Shown here: positions 22,910 through 35,992 of the stretch, one piece after another
Layout of the letters: every line of letters starts with the position of its first letter
How positions within the stretch are numbered: position 1 is the stretch's first letter
Source of the DNA: Buxus sempervirens
Lineage: Eukaryota > Streptophyta > Magnoliopsida > Buxales > Buxaceae
Direction: 5' to 3'
DNA length: 64,000 nt
Assembly: GCA_947561395.2 (NCBI GenBank)
Contig: OX387184.1
Span: 8,060,001 to 8,124,000, forward strand
Notes under the pieces: model-generated
Database searches by the model: none
What the model saw: only the letters and a program-made list of their open reading frames with translations
Told to the model about the DNA's origin: nothing
Program-made: the position numbers and the translations under genes

Positions 22910-24511
22910 TCACTGATTACTCTGCGAACCGCCGTTATTGTTTGACCATCTCCTGAAAGTGCAAGCCACAAAATTTCTCTTTGCAAAGAGGCCAAACCTT
23001 GTCTTAAACAATGTTGAACGACTGTTACTGCTTGATGGACCATACAGACCCTGGTGGGATAACGGAACGAACTCGTCACCGTTTTCCTGTGCTCCGCCAT
23101 CGCTGGCACTTGCATCCTGTTGTTCAATTTCACCAGCATCCAAGTTGACAGCCAATGATCCCCTACTGGCTCTCAGCCAATCCGCCCCCTCACAAGTTAC
23201 TCCTCTGCATTTCTTAACCTTCACCTTGACAAGATTAGGGCAGCCAACAGCAAGTGCTTCCATCCCGTGGTCAGAAACGGGGCAGCCCTTGATACAAAGC
23301 TTCTTCAACGCCGTACATTTAGCAGCAATGCACGAAATCTCCGCGTCACCAATGGTCTCACTCCCACAAAGCGCTAACCTCTCTAGATTATGGCAATTGG
23401 CCGCCAGCTGCTCCAAACTCAAAGAAGTAGGATTGACGCCAATCAGGACCAGTTCCTGAAGGTTAGGGCAGCGTTTGGCAATTACAATCAGGCCCTCGTC
23501 GCCTATCCGGTTTGTTTTCCATCCGTCTATATGAAGTTTCCTCAGGAGCTTGCAACGATCAGCGATAGATACAATCCCTGCATTCGTGCACTCTGGCGTC
23601 TTGACAAGATGTAAGATTTCCAGATCCAAGCAATTCGATATTGCAGCAAGGCCGACGTCGCTCACTTGGACCCTCTCCAGATGGATTTCTATGAGACCGG
23701 TAACTTGATCTGCGATCACTTCCATAAGTTTATCCCACATTCCGGAACACTTGGAAAGTTTTAGTGTTCTAAGATTCTTGGAGCCCACAATAAGCGGTCC
23801 GAAGCAGTGTCCATTGTAAAGCTCCTTCAGGCAGATGGTTTTGAGTGAAGCGGCAGCAACACCAGGCCCAATTGGCTCAGTGGAGGGGCCTTCAGCGAGC
23901 CCTCGGAGGCGCTTCACCGACAACTCTTCGAGAGCGGAGCAGTGATCAAGGACAGCGTTCATGCCCTTGGCGCCGAAGGAGCATGAGCCACATGAGAGCT
24001 TCCTCAATGATTTGCAATTCCCGGCGAAAACAGCCATGCCGGCATCAGTCAATTCACGGCAGGCACGAAGCTTGACGCGAGTGAGGTTCCGGCATCGATC
24101 CGAGATGAGGACCAGAGCATCGTCGCCGATGCTGACGGATCTCCGATCGCATTTCAAAGCAAGTTTGGTGACAGAATCGAAGCGAGAAAAAAGAGAGGGA
24201 ATCAAAGGGAGCAGATCCGCTTGAGCGTTGAGAGATAAACGGCTCCGACTTTGCCCTTCGACCAGGAGCCATCGCCTGCAGACAAGAGAACAACGCTTCC
24301 TATCACCGGAGGCGAGTGACTGAAAAATGCAGGCCAAGCACTCGTCGGGCAGATCAGAGATGTATTCGCGGCTCCCTTGAAACTCGGTCTTCTCATCCTC
24401 CTCCATCGAAGAGCTCAAAACCGTCGATCTGTTCGCGTAACGATGGCTGGCACTACAATCACGGCGGTTCAACGCCGACGGGACTCCGGCAGTCGAAACC
24501 GACTGGCCCAT
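22910..24511 (-). CDS. SKIP2: SKIP2/VFB-type F-box leucine-rich-repeat protein
   Basis: Single exon, 533 residues. The F-box is at about residues 50-88 (YISDLPDECLACIFQSLASG ... CSLVCRRWL), followed by an array of degenerate cysteine-containing leucine-rich repeats up to about residue 470 and a short basic tail. It fits the plant SKIP2/VIER F-BOX family, whose members join SCF ubiquitin ligases through ASK/SKP1 proteins and supply substrate choice through the repeats. The start at 24511 is preferred over the upstream in-frame ATG at 24550 because family members begin MGQS and the F-box spacing then fits. That start gives Gly2 and Ser6 (MGQSVS), an N-myristoylation consensus. No intron is needed, as usual for this family. 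Confidence 0.93.
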   Translation of the reverse strand: MGQSVSTAGVPSALNRRDCSASHRYANRSTVLSSSMEEDEKTEFQGSREYISDLPDECLACIFQSLASGDRKRCSLVCRRWLLVEGQSRSRLSLNAQADLLPLIPSLFSRFDSVTKLALKCDRRSVSIGDDALVLISDRCRNLTRVKLRACRELTDAGMAVFAGNCKSLRKLSCGSCSFGAKGMNAVLDHCSALEELSVKRLRGLAEGPSTEPIGPGVAAASLKTICLKELYNGHCFGPLIVGSKNLRTLKLSKCSGMWDKLMEVIADQVTGLIEIHLERVQVSDVGLAAISNCLDLEILHLVKTPECTNAGIVSIADRCKLLRKLHIDGWKTNRIGDEGLIVIAKRCPNLQELVLIGVNPTSLSLEQLAANCHNLERLALCGSETIGDAEISCIAAKCTALKKLCIKGCPVSDHGMEALAVGCPNLVKVKVKKCRGVTCEGADWLRASRGSLAVNLDAGEIEQQDASASDGGAQENGDEFVPLSHQGLYGPSSSNSRSTLFKTRFGLFAKRNFVACTFRRWSNNNGGSQSNQ

Positions 24512-26274
24512 CCACAGCGATCGGAGAGCGGAACGACTTCCCCAGCGCACCCTTAGCTTCTTATCCTACGCACCACTTGGGAGTGAAGGACGAAGATCCC
24601 CCTGCATTTCACACCTAGTTCCTATGCCTCGTGCGGACGGACTTGAAATTGGACTTAAATCTGGCTTTTCATCTTTTTTATTTTCCTTCAAGTGCCTCGC
24701 CTTTGCCGGTCGATGGATCTCGCTCTTTCACTCGCTTGTATAGTGCGTGCGTGTTCTCACCACCACCGCAACGGGCCGACTCGTCTTATTGACATTTGAC
24801 GCGGTTCTTACAAGTAAATCCCGCCTCACACGGACTGGCATGGGTTTCACGGGTTCTTGTTACAGCGGTGGTCTTAGGCTCTTAGCTTTGATTAATTCTG
24901 ATTGAACCAGCGGCCACGATGAGCTATGATGGCCTGAATACTGATCTTTCGTTGGAGTGAAAATACGTGTTGAAAGCCGGTCTCCCATTCAAAATTTGAT
25001 ATTTTCAAGTTTTCAAAAGTCAGACTTTTTTTAATTTAGCCAGCCAGGTGCGGATCACGGTGACTAGACTTGGTAATAGTCGTTTAGAATTTGGGCTTTT
25101 AAAATTCTTTGAAATTTGAACTTTCTTTTCATATGAGAATCCACGGGTTATGAATAGGGATGGAAATAGGAGGGATTGAATGAGAACCCACCCCATTGCC
25201 ATCCATCCTTAAAGGACCCTTTAGTATATGTATAACAAGGTTTTCAATTTTGATTTCGATAGGCATGCTAATCTCTGAAAAAATCGGCATACTGCCGGTG
25301 TTCCGACGAAACGCCGAAAAAATCAAAAAAGCAAAAAACTGGAAAAAAAAATTGATTTTTTTTATTCTGTCGAAATTTCACTGGCACGCCGAACAAAATA
25401 AATCGCTGATGAAAATTTCAAATAATCAATTTTTTTTCCTTTTTATCGCCTATTTTGTTCGTTTCGTTAGGCACACCGCCATGTTTCGTCAGTACGTCGC
25501 AAAAATCGGTTGATTTTCAAATAAGCGATTTTTTTGTATCGAAACGCATCGATATTTGAAAAAAATCTATTTTTCGACAGCACGCCAAAACTGAAAACGC
25601 TGATGTATAAGCTTTCAACTAATCAAATTACCTATTTAAGCATATAAATAAAAATTAATCTATAGTTGAATCTGAATCATACAGTTACTATTATAATGGA
25701 TGTGTGATTGACAAGTTCATTAACAATTACTATTTTTGTTAGAAAAGCAAAATAAAACCTTTAAGTTAATCCAGCAATCACTAAAATGCTTTGTCAGAAT
25801 AATTGCAGGATAAAAAGACACTTGTTTGATCATCATTGGTGATTAAAAAGAAGAAAGAGTAAGATCGGTGAGACTAACATTCTAAAATCGTAGTTGGTAC
25901 AATATTATAAGTTCTAGAGGCAACAAATATCTTGAAGATAGAAAATTCCAAGAATGGAATCGTCAGAGGAGTTGGGTGGATAAAGCTTATTTATATACGT
26001 GATTAAGTCTTGTCTGCAATTGCATTGAGGCATCCTCCAACCTCCACCCGTAAAAGTATTTTATAATCTCTTACGTGTACCCTTCTACATGCACTTGCTA
26101 TGATAAAAGGAGACACTCGTGTTGGCCTGCCGGCTGATGCGCACAGAACACTAATTAGGCAACCCTCTCTTCTTATAACTCAAATGAAATACTTGTGACT
26201 GGCTCTGAATGCTTGCCCGCTTGGAATTGGATAGGCTATGTTGTAAAATTTACTCGCCATAAAAGCTACATAAA
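24512..26274. other. Intergenic region upstream of SKIP2
   Basis: The first 300 bases contain the presumed SKIP2 promoter and 5' leader (minus strand), with CT-rich stretches but no convincing TATA box. From about 25220 to 25610 is a stretch dense in ATCGG, CGCCG and long A/T runs that looks like decayed repeat. No gene is seen. Confidence 0.55.
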
Positions 26275-26650
26275 ATTTAGAGAAATTTACCCTTACCTCG
26301 CTTATATTTTTTGACAACTACAGATACTTCCCTTAAGGTTTCTGAAATCATACTTATATTTTTTCTGTTTTTGTTGTCTACTTCATACCCTCCAGTTTGT
26401 ATAAATTTTATTAAAATTTAAATATTTTTTGATAAATTTACCCTTTTTTAGTAAAAAAAAATTTATAAGATTTTGAGGTTTTTAAAAATCAGGGGTAATT
26501 TTATTATTTAAAATTTTAAAGGGTAAAATAGTCAAATTAACATATTATAAGTCTAAAAGAGGAGATAAGTGTTATTTTAGAAATCTAAGAGGAGATATCT
26601 ACATTTGTTAGAAACCATAAGGGAGACGATTGTAAGTCATTCTAAAATTT
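26275..26650. mobile_element. MITE, same family type as 48417-48821
   Basis: The left end (AATTTACCCTTACCTCGCTT) and the right end (CATAAGGGAGACGATTGTAA) are imperfect inverted repeats. Internal text such as TGACAACTACAGATACTTCC recurs in the clearer copy at 48417. There is no coding capacity. Confidence 0.5.
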
Positions 26651-28026
26651 AACTAGGTAATATTGTAAATCCCAAAACTTGGATGACACTTACAATATCA
26701 CTCGTGCGAAACACGGACAAATACGTTTAACTTCAGAAAATATTCTTTTTTTGATAAAGGTAGTAAAACTTTCATATATTCAAACGCACACTCTTAGTAC
26801 TTTAGTAGGTCCCAAAGGCATTACCAACCTTCATATAAACCCTGTTTTGTCTTGAAAGCCATTTTTTAATGGTAACCAATTTTTCAACCTAACTTGATGA
26901 AATAAGAACCATATTGATTAGCCCAAGTTATTTTGAACTGAAGTTAGGCTAAAAATTTTTAGGCATTTGGGCTTATTAAAAACTGCTTGAATGGTATACC
27001 TGTAAGTCTTTAATTACACTTGGCACAATCCTACAAAAAGCTTTAAATAAGGGTATAGATAGAGGCTCCACAAGATGTGAATCGCCTACAAAGGCTGAGG
27101 TGTGAAAGCGGATATGTCTCTCACCTTGTCTTTTGATCTCAATAGTCTCTAGAAAAAAAGATAGAAAGGGGTATTTTTTGCTTTCTCCCACCAAAGCCAA
27201 TTGAGATCCTGTAGGACCTTTATTTACAATCTTATTTGTAGCCTGCATTAGGATCATGCAATGTGTACAGTGAATGATATAACTGTTAATTTTTAAGCAA
27301 TCCTATGAAAAGCTGCAAATAAGGTTATAGATAAATGCCCTATAAGATGTAAACCCCACCAAATCAGGGTTCTGCTATGGGCAAGCCTATTAACCTCACA
27401 ATGTTCCAAGTTTTGGTTTGGTTTGCTGGCTTGTTCCTATCTTCGGGCTTCAAGCCCAAAAGGAATCATCATAGCTTGGTTTTGAATTTCAAAACATTTT
27501 AGAAGTTAGGGACTTAGGGTCACTTGTTACATGCATATTTAAAAATTAGTTTTTCATATTATTAAATTTATTTTAGAACTTTGATATTCTTGAGTGTTTT
27601 TGCTTAAGTTGTTGAAAAAAATGGTATCAAACTATTTAAATATAAATAAATATGAATAATTTAAGCATTTTTTGCAAAATAAAATTTAAAAAATTGGAAG
27701 ACAAAAATCCAATCTTAATTAGATCTAAGGATTTTGATATTATTATGAGATGGGCCTGGGCTTGAAAGTAGTTGCGAGCTAAAATTAGGCATGTAAAAGG
27801 GCTTTCATACCCTATACTAGCCCGGTGGCATACCAACCCTAATTTATAGCCCTAATTTCGGGTGGGCCGGGGTGGATTTATAGCTCTAATTTCTAACATT
27901 CATTGGCTGTTGCTGATTTCTGACTCGACTCCTCACTGTCTCTCTCACTCACAGTCGTCCAACGCCCCTTATTTCCGACTGAGAAGCAGGAAGCAGCAGA
28001 ACCATCACCAAGCTGTTTTGCATCCG
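26651..28026. other. Intergenic region upstream of DCL
   Basis: Mostly AT-rich. Two related stretches (27024-27085 and 27298-27355) share CAATCCTA, AAAAGCT, TAAGG and AAGATGT motifs in order, an old duplication. The last 150 bases are the presumed promoter and 5' UTR of the DCL gene. The open frame runs upstream of the chosen ATG without a stop, but the extra residues look like UTR. Confidence 0.55.
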
Positions 28027-31000
28027 ATGGCGTCTGCCCTGCTACTCAGAGGCATCCCATTACTCCGTCTCCGACTCCGACTCCAGCAACGCAGTTCCGT
28101 AGTTGGACTCTTCACTTCGGTCGGCAGGCCGTCTTTTTGCACGGCTACTGAGCCGTCGCAACCCCACGATAATGTCACCGCCGGGACGGAGACCGAGACC
28201 TCCAGTTTTTGGAGTCCCAATGATCCGCTGGCGTCCGGTCGCTTGGACAGCCCCGACTACAGACGATGGAAAGACAAGGAAGCCGAAATCCTCCAAGACA
28301 TTGAGCCCATCACTTTCCTTACCAAAGAAATTCTTCACTCCAACAGGTCTTTTTCTTGTTCCCTTTCTCTCTTCTTTTCATGAAATCAAAACCTCCTTCT
28401 TTCGCACCGGATAAATTTCATAGTGAATCAGATTTTGGCCTCTGGTCCAAAATATGGACACCGAGTTGTAGGGCACGGAGGAGATTATTAATCAGTCGAT
28501 CAAAACAACATTTCACAAATTGATAGAAAGAATCTTGCTTCCAAACATATATCTGTCCAATCCGTTTTCTCAAAGTTCTTTATTACGATCTCCATCCATG
28601 TCTTGTTAGGCCACTGGTCACGTCCTTTTGGGGGAATGCTTATGAATAATGGGATGCTTGTCAATAGGAAAGCTTAATATGTTTATTAACTGCTACAGTT
28701 TCGGATAGATTGATCTTAGGCTATGGTGGTAAAGATGAGAACTATGAAGGAAATGGATTGTTGAATAATCAAACTAGTCAAGGAGTCTTGAAGAGGTTTG
28801 AAATGTATGTTCTTCTGCAGTAGTCGTGAAGGCGAATATTACCCAATGCAAATTTTGCCTGCTTAACAAAGCTGTTCAATTTCCCAATATAGCCAAATTT
28901 TATGTTACGTCATTTTTTATGATAAAAATCATCAAGGATCTGATAACCTCAAAGTTGCCCTCCTTAAGTAGGCATTAGGGATTCTACATTTCTAACTTCA
29001 ATTCCCATTGTTATAATAGGTGCATGATAAGATAAAATCTGTTTGCATGTCCCTAGGGAAGCAAAACGCTAAAAAAAGAGGTGCTATATGAGAAATTCTA
29101 GAATCTCTAGGTCTTGGCTTGCCTTTTCCCCCTTCATTTCTTGCATGCTTTCGGATTGAGGATTTATTCAAAATCTCTAGGTCTTGTCTTGAGAAAAGGA
29201 AAAATTGTCAAATAAAATGATCTGTTGGATCTTTAAATGAACTTATGCTGGGACAAATTTATGAATGGTAATGCAAAATTTGTTCAATGAAAAAAGATTA
29301 AACTTGTCACCTCTAAAAATGATATAATCTTTGCTAGTTGTGATCTTTGCAACATGTTTCACAGAATGGGATGGCCATGCCAGAATGGAGCCATGTTAAA
29401 TTAATCATAAAAGACGAGAAAAAGTCTTATGACAGTTGCCAACCTGATGCAACCCTCATTCTTCATCTTGCATAGGATCAGGAATGCATAGATGATATTG
29501 ATACAAAACATTGGTGGAGTTTATGCTAAGTTTTTTCATCTGCTGAAATATGAAATTTTCAAATGAGCAAAAAAAGAGAGGAAAATTTCGTGTATAATGC
29601 CATGTCTGTGTTGGGTTTTCTGTATTTTAATTACCTTATTTTCTCAGGAATCTGTCAAATTCCTGTTTGACAGATATATTTTTTGCAGATATATGGATGG
29701 GGAACGTCTAACAGCTGAAGATGAGAAAGCTGTGGTGGAGAAGCTTCTTGCTTATCATCCGCATTCCGAAGATAAAATTGGCTGTGGACTTGATTCTATT
29801 ATGGTAAATTCATTCTGCTTTAGAACTAATATTTTTTTATTTTTCCGTTTTTTGTTCTTTTCTTGTTGCTTGTAAACATTTTTTTACAACGTTAGCTGGG
29901 AACTGACATATTCGCAGTTTGCTTTTTGATCAAGTAACAGAATGCAGTTGGAACTGAACAGTTCCAAGATAGACAGAAAAATTATTGGATATACGACATC
30001 CATATTTAGTTAAAATAAAGATTAATAGTTTCAGAAAAATGGTAATGATTTATGGTAAGGAGATTCCCCATAATGTAACATTTTCATACAATTGAGTATA
30101 GCAAAGTTGAGGATTTGTGGGATAGATTAATAGAAAGATCTTGATAGGTATAATTGACCATGAACGAATTCAAGATTCTACATAGAGGATTAGTGATCGA
30201 AAATCTCTTCAGATGTTTTACAAATGTTGAAAGATGACCAATGACAGCCTGGTAGCTAAGACAGTGAGTTCCAAGTGGAAGGAGCCCAAAGGATGGGAGT
30301 AACATTTAAGCTAACTTGAATAAAGTGAGTGAAAAAAGGTGTGAAAACATATAAATTTAAGAAATAATATTTGGTAGCCTTGAAATGTAAAGCAAAGTTC
30401 TTAATATTGATAAGACCCAGGCCTGAAAGGCTTCCTCACGATGGTGGATTTCTTTATATTGTTTTAGTAATTTTACTCTCTTTTTATTCTAGTGGTTGTT
30501 TCTTTTTTTCAGGTCTCTTATTATTAATTAATATTATTCAGGTGGAAAAAAACTTTTTAAGTGAATATTACCAAAAGCTTCTATCTTAATTGTTTTCTGT
30601 TAGCATTAATTTAATAAGCAATGAGAATATGCTCTAATTTATCGTTTTCTTTTATTATTGCTCTAAGGTAGTTGAATATATAGCCTATGGACGGCAAAAT
30701 TTTATATCTTGGGGCATTTCCATTAGATACCTGTATTTAATGGCAAATACCGGTTGGTACCGAGGTTTTAAATCTTGTAGGGCAGGGTCTGTCTTTCTGA
30801 TCTAGCTCGTACTTGGCTAACATTTCATGTAACCTGCAAAATCTTCCATTTTATCAGTCAAGCTGGAGAGATCACCAGTGTATCTGAGATAAAAAAAATC
30901 TCACACAAGTTTGTGGTTTGAGTAAGAGTTTCTCGACCTGCTTACTAGTGAAATTGAGGTCGGACTGAGTTCCCTGCACCTTTGTTATTATATTACTGTG

Positions 31001-32998
31001 CAAAAAGAAATATTTTTTGGGTATATGCTGTTAACTGTTTGATACTTGAAATGTTATATTGTAAATTGCAAAAGTTTTTTTTCTAGTAGTTTCTTAGTAT
31101 AATTTAAGGATTATTATCAATATGATATAACTAATTCTGCACTCTGTAGCTTTTAGTATTTTATTGTATTGTATATGGCAAGTTACTATGTTTTGTGTAG
31201 TTAAAAATGGTCAGCAAGCCACAAGTATGTTTGGGGCATTTCCAATTTTTTGACCTCAGGTTTATTAGTATCAACCTAGTTAATATGTGAAGGGGGACAT
31301 GCGAAATGTACTCATTAGCATTAGGAAAAATCCAACCTGACTGGTAAATCCTTTTGGTATCTTAGGCTTAGCGGGCTGGATTGGATTTGGGCTAACATAA
31401 ATTGGACTTTTCTTAACGTCTGATCAACGTGAACCAGCCAGAAAATGAATTTGGTTGGTTGGTTAGTTGAACATAATATGGTCCATCCTGTTTCTGATTT
31501 TAGCATCAGTACTTAACCTGGCCGATGTGTTCGTTATTCAACAGATTGCCACATATAGTTGTTGCATTCCTAGGAAGCTATAATTTGGGATTGTGCTAAA
31601 CAACACGTAATCTCTTCAGGTTAAATAATGGCATTAAGCATGCTGATAGAGGTTCTCTTTCTGTGGGGATGTTTGGCATTTCCAGATCCTTCCATGGTCC
31701 GGCTTTGGTTTGACACTTTCATATTGGGAATACAATAAATGGCTAAAATGACTAATCTAAGGTTACTTCACATATCAATTACCAGGGCAGAGATGATCCT
31801 GTCCATTTTTGTAATTTCAGCAATACTGCAAGCCTCTTCCATCCATATGAACTAGATTCCACATCATGAAACAATATGGTGAGCATCAGTGGCGGAACCA
31901 AGACTCCAAATCTGGGGGAAAAAAAATTTTCAATTAACACTTCTCATGAAATATAGAAACTCCAAATTGTGTTGAAATCCATTTTGTGGCCCCTTCGCTC
32001 CAGACCCATTTCAGTTTCAGATCATGATCATAATTTTTTCCTGTTTTCCCATTTTAACATGCTATATGAAAGAAAGCACTTCACCGTAATGTTCATAAAA
32101 TTGTTTATTATACCTCTTGTGTATGAGGTTTGATCCATAGTTTAACCCATTTGATCACTAAAACCCGTTCTCTCTCTTTTTTATGTTTAACAATTTTCTT
32201 TTTTGGTTTCTCTAAACCAGATTGGTTTGTAAGTCTATTGTGAATTTGTGGGTATTACTTCCTAAAATGGTTTAGCATACCTCTTCCATATATGTGAAGA
32301 TTGACTCATAAGTTAACCCATCTTGTCACTGAAGCCTATGCCCTTCTTTGTAAAACATCTTTCTTTTTGGTTTCCATAAACCATATTGGTTTGTGAATCT
32401 TTCATGAACTTGTGGGTGTTAAGAATGCGTGGATCCTGGTTGATGTTCCCTTGTCCCTGCTGTCTCAGTCTGTTCTTGTGACGGTAATGAATATGGATTC
32501 TGTTCATCTTATTCCCTGGTACAGGAAAGAAAAGTTCCTTGTTAATCATTTCATTATTTCTTCTACACTTTGTTACATTCGTGGCTGCAGATGCTTCTGT
32601 GTGTGTGTGTGAATTTAATATTTTCCCTAGAGGTGAAATGTGCGCATTAAATATTGTGGGGCCATGCTAAGAAACTATTCTCTTTACTTTCTTTCCTGAA
32701 CAGTTTGATCAGCATTTATATTTCATAATCAATTGTGGCGTTGGAAAGAAAGTAATGCATCTTGTTGGTTTCCCTTTTTACTTTTTCACCACCCACTCCC
32801 CCATTTTTTGTTTCTCTTTCTGCGAAGGTTGATCGCCATCCCCAGTTCAGACACTCAAGATGCTTATTTGTTGTGCGTACGGATGGTGGATGGATAGACT
32901 TCTCGTACCAGAAGTGTCTTAAAGCATACGTTCGAGACAAGTACCCATCTTATGCAGAGCGGTTCATTCGAGAACATTTTAAACGTGGAAGTGGCTAA
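28027..32998 (+). CDS. DCL: DCL-like protein (DUF3223), probably plastid-targeted
   Basis: Three exons (28027-28346, 29689-29803 and 32828-32998) give 201 residues. The N-terminal 35 residues (MASALLLRGIPLLRLRLRLQ) are rich in Leu, Arg and Ser with no acidic residues, like an organelle transit peptide. The DUF3223 domain runs from about residue 75 to the end, with YRRWKDKEAEIL, FLTKEILHSNRYMDGERL, HPHSEDKIGCGLDSI, CLFVVRTDGGWIDFSYQKCL and YAERFIREHFKRG. The family founder, tomato DCL (DEFECTIVE CHLOROPLASTS AND LEAVES), is needed for plastid development and rRNA maturation; Arabidopsis has DCL and EMB514/DOMINO1 paralogues. Transit-peptide length and exact localisation are inferred. Intron 2 (3.0 kb) holds a truncated hAT-type MITE and a tandem duplication. 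Confidence 0.92.
31887..31975 (+). mobile_element. Truncated hAT-type MITE in DCL intron 2
   Basis: It begins CAGTGGCGGAACCA and continues ACTCCAAATCTGGGGG and TTTTCAATTAACACTTCTCA, matching the left end of the complete element at 57516-57871. The right half is missing. Confidence 0.7.
32111..32422. repeat. Diverged tandem duplication, about 155 bp unit x2, in DCL intron 2
   Basis: Units at 32111-32278 and 32279-32422 share in order TACCTCTT, AGTTAACCCAT (or AGTTTAACCCAT), TTTTTGGTTTC, ATTGGTTTGT and ACTTGTGGGT-like text. Divergence is moderate, so the duplication is old. Confidence 0.65.
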
Positions 32999-35592
32999 TG
33001 TTGGAGTTTGTTTATGATTTTGGGCATTAGAAACTCCTGTTAGGGTTCATGTGGCTGGGAGTAATACCCTCTTAGGGCTCTTATGGATTTCGTTAGTGGA
33101 CAGAGGAACTACCGTCTGATCGAGTGACCTAGGTATGTACTAGATCTAGATACTCTAATTCAATGTACAGATAACTCTTGCATGGAGGTTCTTGTTATGC
33201 AGAACGGCAAATGAAATGTCAAATAGCTGCTGACTTGAATCACTCTTTTCTGAAACTAACACTACCTTTTAAATCATCAAAATATAAAGCGGAAAATGGA
33301 TCTTGAAGCTAGAAGTTCTTACTCCATGGCAAGATGAGGTGATGGTAATTCCTTGCTTCTAATGCATTCATGTTTCAAGCCGAACGGGCATAGCTCTAAC
33401 GTAAGAGAGCTCATGGAACCTGTTGATGCCAATTTGATCTGTCACTACGTTCCAAAAAGAATTGGTGGGTGAACGGTCCTAAATGTCTGGTAAACTCCAC
33501 GTTTCCGCAATGGCCTGCTTTCTTTAATGCATTCTAATTGGCAACCAGACAAAAATTTCAGGATCATCTACTTATAAAACGGTTTTGGGTTTGTTCCAAA
33601 AGAATGATTAGTATGGTCCGGGTTCAGAGTTTCGGATTCTTGCTCTCACATGGATCGGCAATTTTGCCACCTGGCTTGGACCGGATATAATGCCTAGATT
33701 TGTCAATATCATTAGCCGAATAACACGTGAACTTAATTTTACAGTTTTGTGTAGCTCTTTGGCTATTCGAAAAAAGAGAGGCTACGTTCCAGAATCGATC
33801 GTTTAGTATTCGTCGTGATACACGACATTTGAGATTTGATTCGGTGGAGCTGTCGGGTAGATGGTTCCATTTTCCGCTTCTGTTGTGTTCACAGGACCGT
33901 TTAAGACGGACGGTGGTTGTGGTCTGTTATCTTTTAGTCAAAAGAGTGGAGCTCCGTTGGGCAATTCGTCAACCAGCAAGGTCGTTCTCACACTAACTCT
34001 CTTACTTTTCTTAGTCAAAGCCATGGGGACATAATTGGTGAGGTTTTTGAAAGATTCATTTAAAGGTTGCTGTCAAAGTGGACGGCAAATTGTCCTCAGA
34101 AGTGGTGGTGGGTGGTGGTGTTTTTGAGTCCTCTCCAGCACGAACTATAAAAAGGGGCAGGTAATGCAATACACAGGTGGCAAAGATGGCATAAGGCACT
34201 GGGTGGGTGACATCAATACCTCTCTACGTCAGCAGCAACATCGATCTCTACTTTCCTCTCATTATTAGCATGTAAATAATTTTTAATTAATGGAACAGTT
34301 AATGGGAATGCTGTCTAATCAATTATTATAACGGAGTAATTCGGTGAGACAAATTAGATTTAGGAATCCTCTCGTCTTTAACAAAAAACTTAATTATGCT
34401 TTAACAGCAGTATTACTATAAACAGCTTGACAATGATAACCAAAGACTTGCATCGAAATGAGTTGGTGTGGTGGAGTTAAAAGGTGGACCTGCACTTGAG
34501 ATCTCTGATAATTACAATCATGGAAGCAGATTTTAGAAATCCTTTCTAAGTGGGGATCGATTTTGATTCCCCGTATCCGTTTCAAGTGACAAGATTGATT
34601 CCATGGACATTTAGGCTAAAAGAAGAAGAGGTGCAGAATCATGCATTGAAGGTGATCTTAGTCAAACACAGTAGCTCATTGATTAAACTCTTGCTGTTAA
34701 AGGTTGAGGAGTCGATTCACCCAGAGAACTTGTTACTCTGTGGACTTTCCAAGCCCCAAACTAACGAAGGAAGCCGGTCAAGGGCCATAAAATTTAATAA
34801 TAATCAGGAGGATGAGCCTAAGCTCACTCTTATGCCTGTAGGACTCGTCTGAGCACAAAACTAATGAGTGCATGCTTACAGATATGAGAAGTTTATTTGG
34901 TCACCTTTGAACCAAAAGCTCATGTTTTCTGGGGACCAGAAAATGCCACAATCTCTGAATTTGTGATAGGATCTGCAATTCAACAGTCAAAAAGAAATGA
35001 TCTGATCAAGTAATTCGGAGGGTAGCTTGTTATCATGATGCCTCCTCACCTGTAAACATCAGCATGGGATATGCATGAGGAAGGGAAGAAGACCCTTGTA
35101 ACTTAATTATTGGGTTCTAATCTCCATCATTTTTTGAGGAGTTCTGAGTTTCTTTTTTTCCCAGAAATTCGGAGAGATACTACGTTGTGTGTAACAGGAT
35201 ACACAATCTCATCAATTGATATGCTTCACTCATAATGAACAAAATAGCTATGAATTAGAAGTAACTCCTTGGAGGAAGAAAAGGGTGTGGTAGTAAGGCT
35301 TTGACTAAAATTATTCTACAGTCCACAGCACAGCTGTTCTGAGTGCGGTTTGTCCCTTTTTTTTTTTTTTTGGCCCTCTTGGGATGAATTTGAAAACGAT
35401 AATGAGTGCAATATATGTTGGTGTTTGTGTTGATATGAACGTGAGATAAAAGAAGGGGAGGTGATTCTGCCAAAAGGAAAAGGGTGCAAAAGACTTGGAA
35501 TATAAGCATACAACAACAGTGACCTTTTTTCTGTTTTTGGTGAAGATGGGTTGGGTTTCACACCATAACCTGTCTCCCATCCCCCTTTCATT
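32999..35592. other. Intergenic region downstream of DCL
   Basis: The first few hundred bases are the presumed DCL 3' UTR. A TATA-like ACTATAAAAAGGGG lies at about 34144-34157, but no coding region or recognised microRNA follows it. Open frames of up to 100 residues at 33727-33996 and 34550-34852 resemble nothing known. Confidence 0.55.
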
Positions 35593-35992
35593 GGGAAAAT
35601 TAATTTTAGTGTTATTTTTTAAAATAATTATGATTCAGTCATTAAAGTTTTGAATTTTAACATTTAATAAACCTTTATCAAAATAATTACTTTTTAATAA
35701 CTTTTATATTAACATATCAACTATTCCAAGAATACCCTTACATCACTCATCCAAATGACTTGTACAACTCACATACTTACTTAAGGTACAAATTATTTTA
35801 TTGATTTGTACAAGCCCATTTATTGACTTATACAAATTATTTTATTGCTTGTACAAGTTGAAATGATATGTAATAGTGAAATATCATTAAAAATTAATTT
35901 TTTATAAAGTTAATTAAATGTTAAAATTCAAAACGTTGCTGACTGAATCTTAATTATGTTGAAAAAAGTGTTACTAAAAGTTAATTTTCCCC
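35593..35992. mobile_element. MITE, 400 bp, copy 1 (sibling at 44622-45033)
   Basis: The left end GGGAAAATTAATTTTAGTG pairs with the right end ACTAAAAGTTAATTTTCCC, and the inverted repeat continues inward through GATTCAGTC/GACTGAATC for about 48 bases. The interior is AT-rich with repeated CTTGTACAA-type palindromes and no coding capacity. Confidence 0.75.

Noticed and set aside
34144-34200. ACTATAAAAAGGGG resembling a TATA box
   Set aside because: No coding exon, structured RNA or recognised microRNA sequence follows within about 1 kb.
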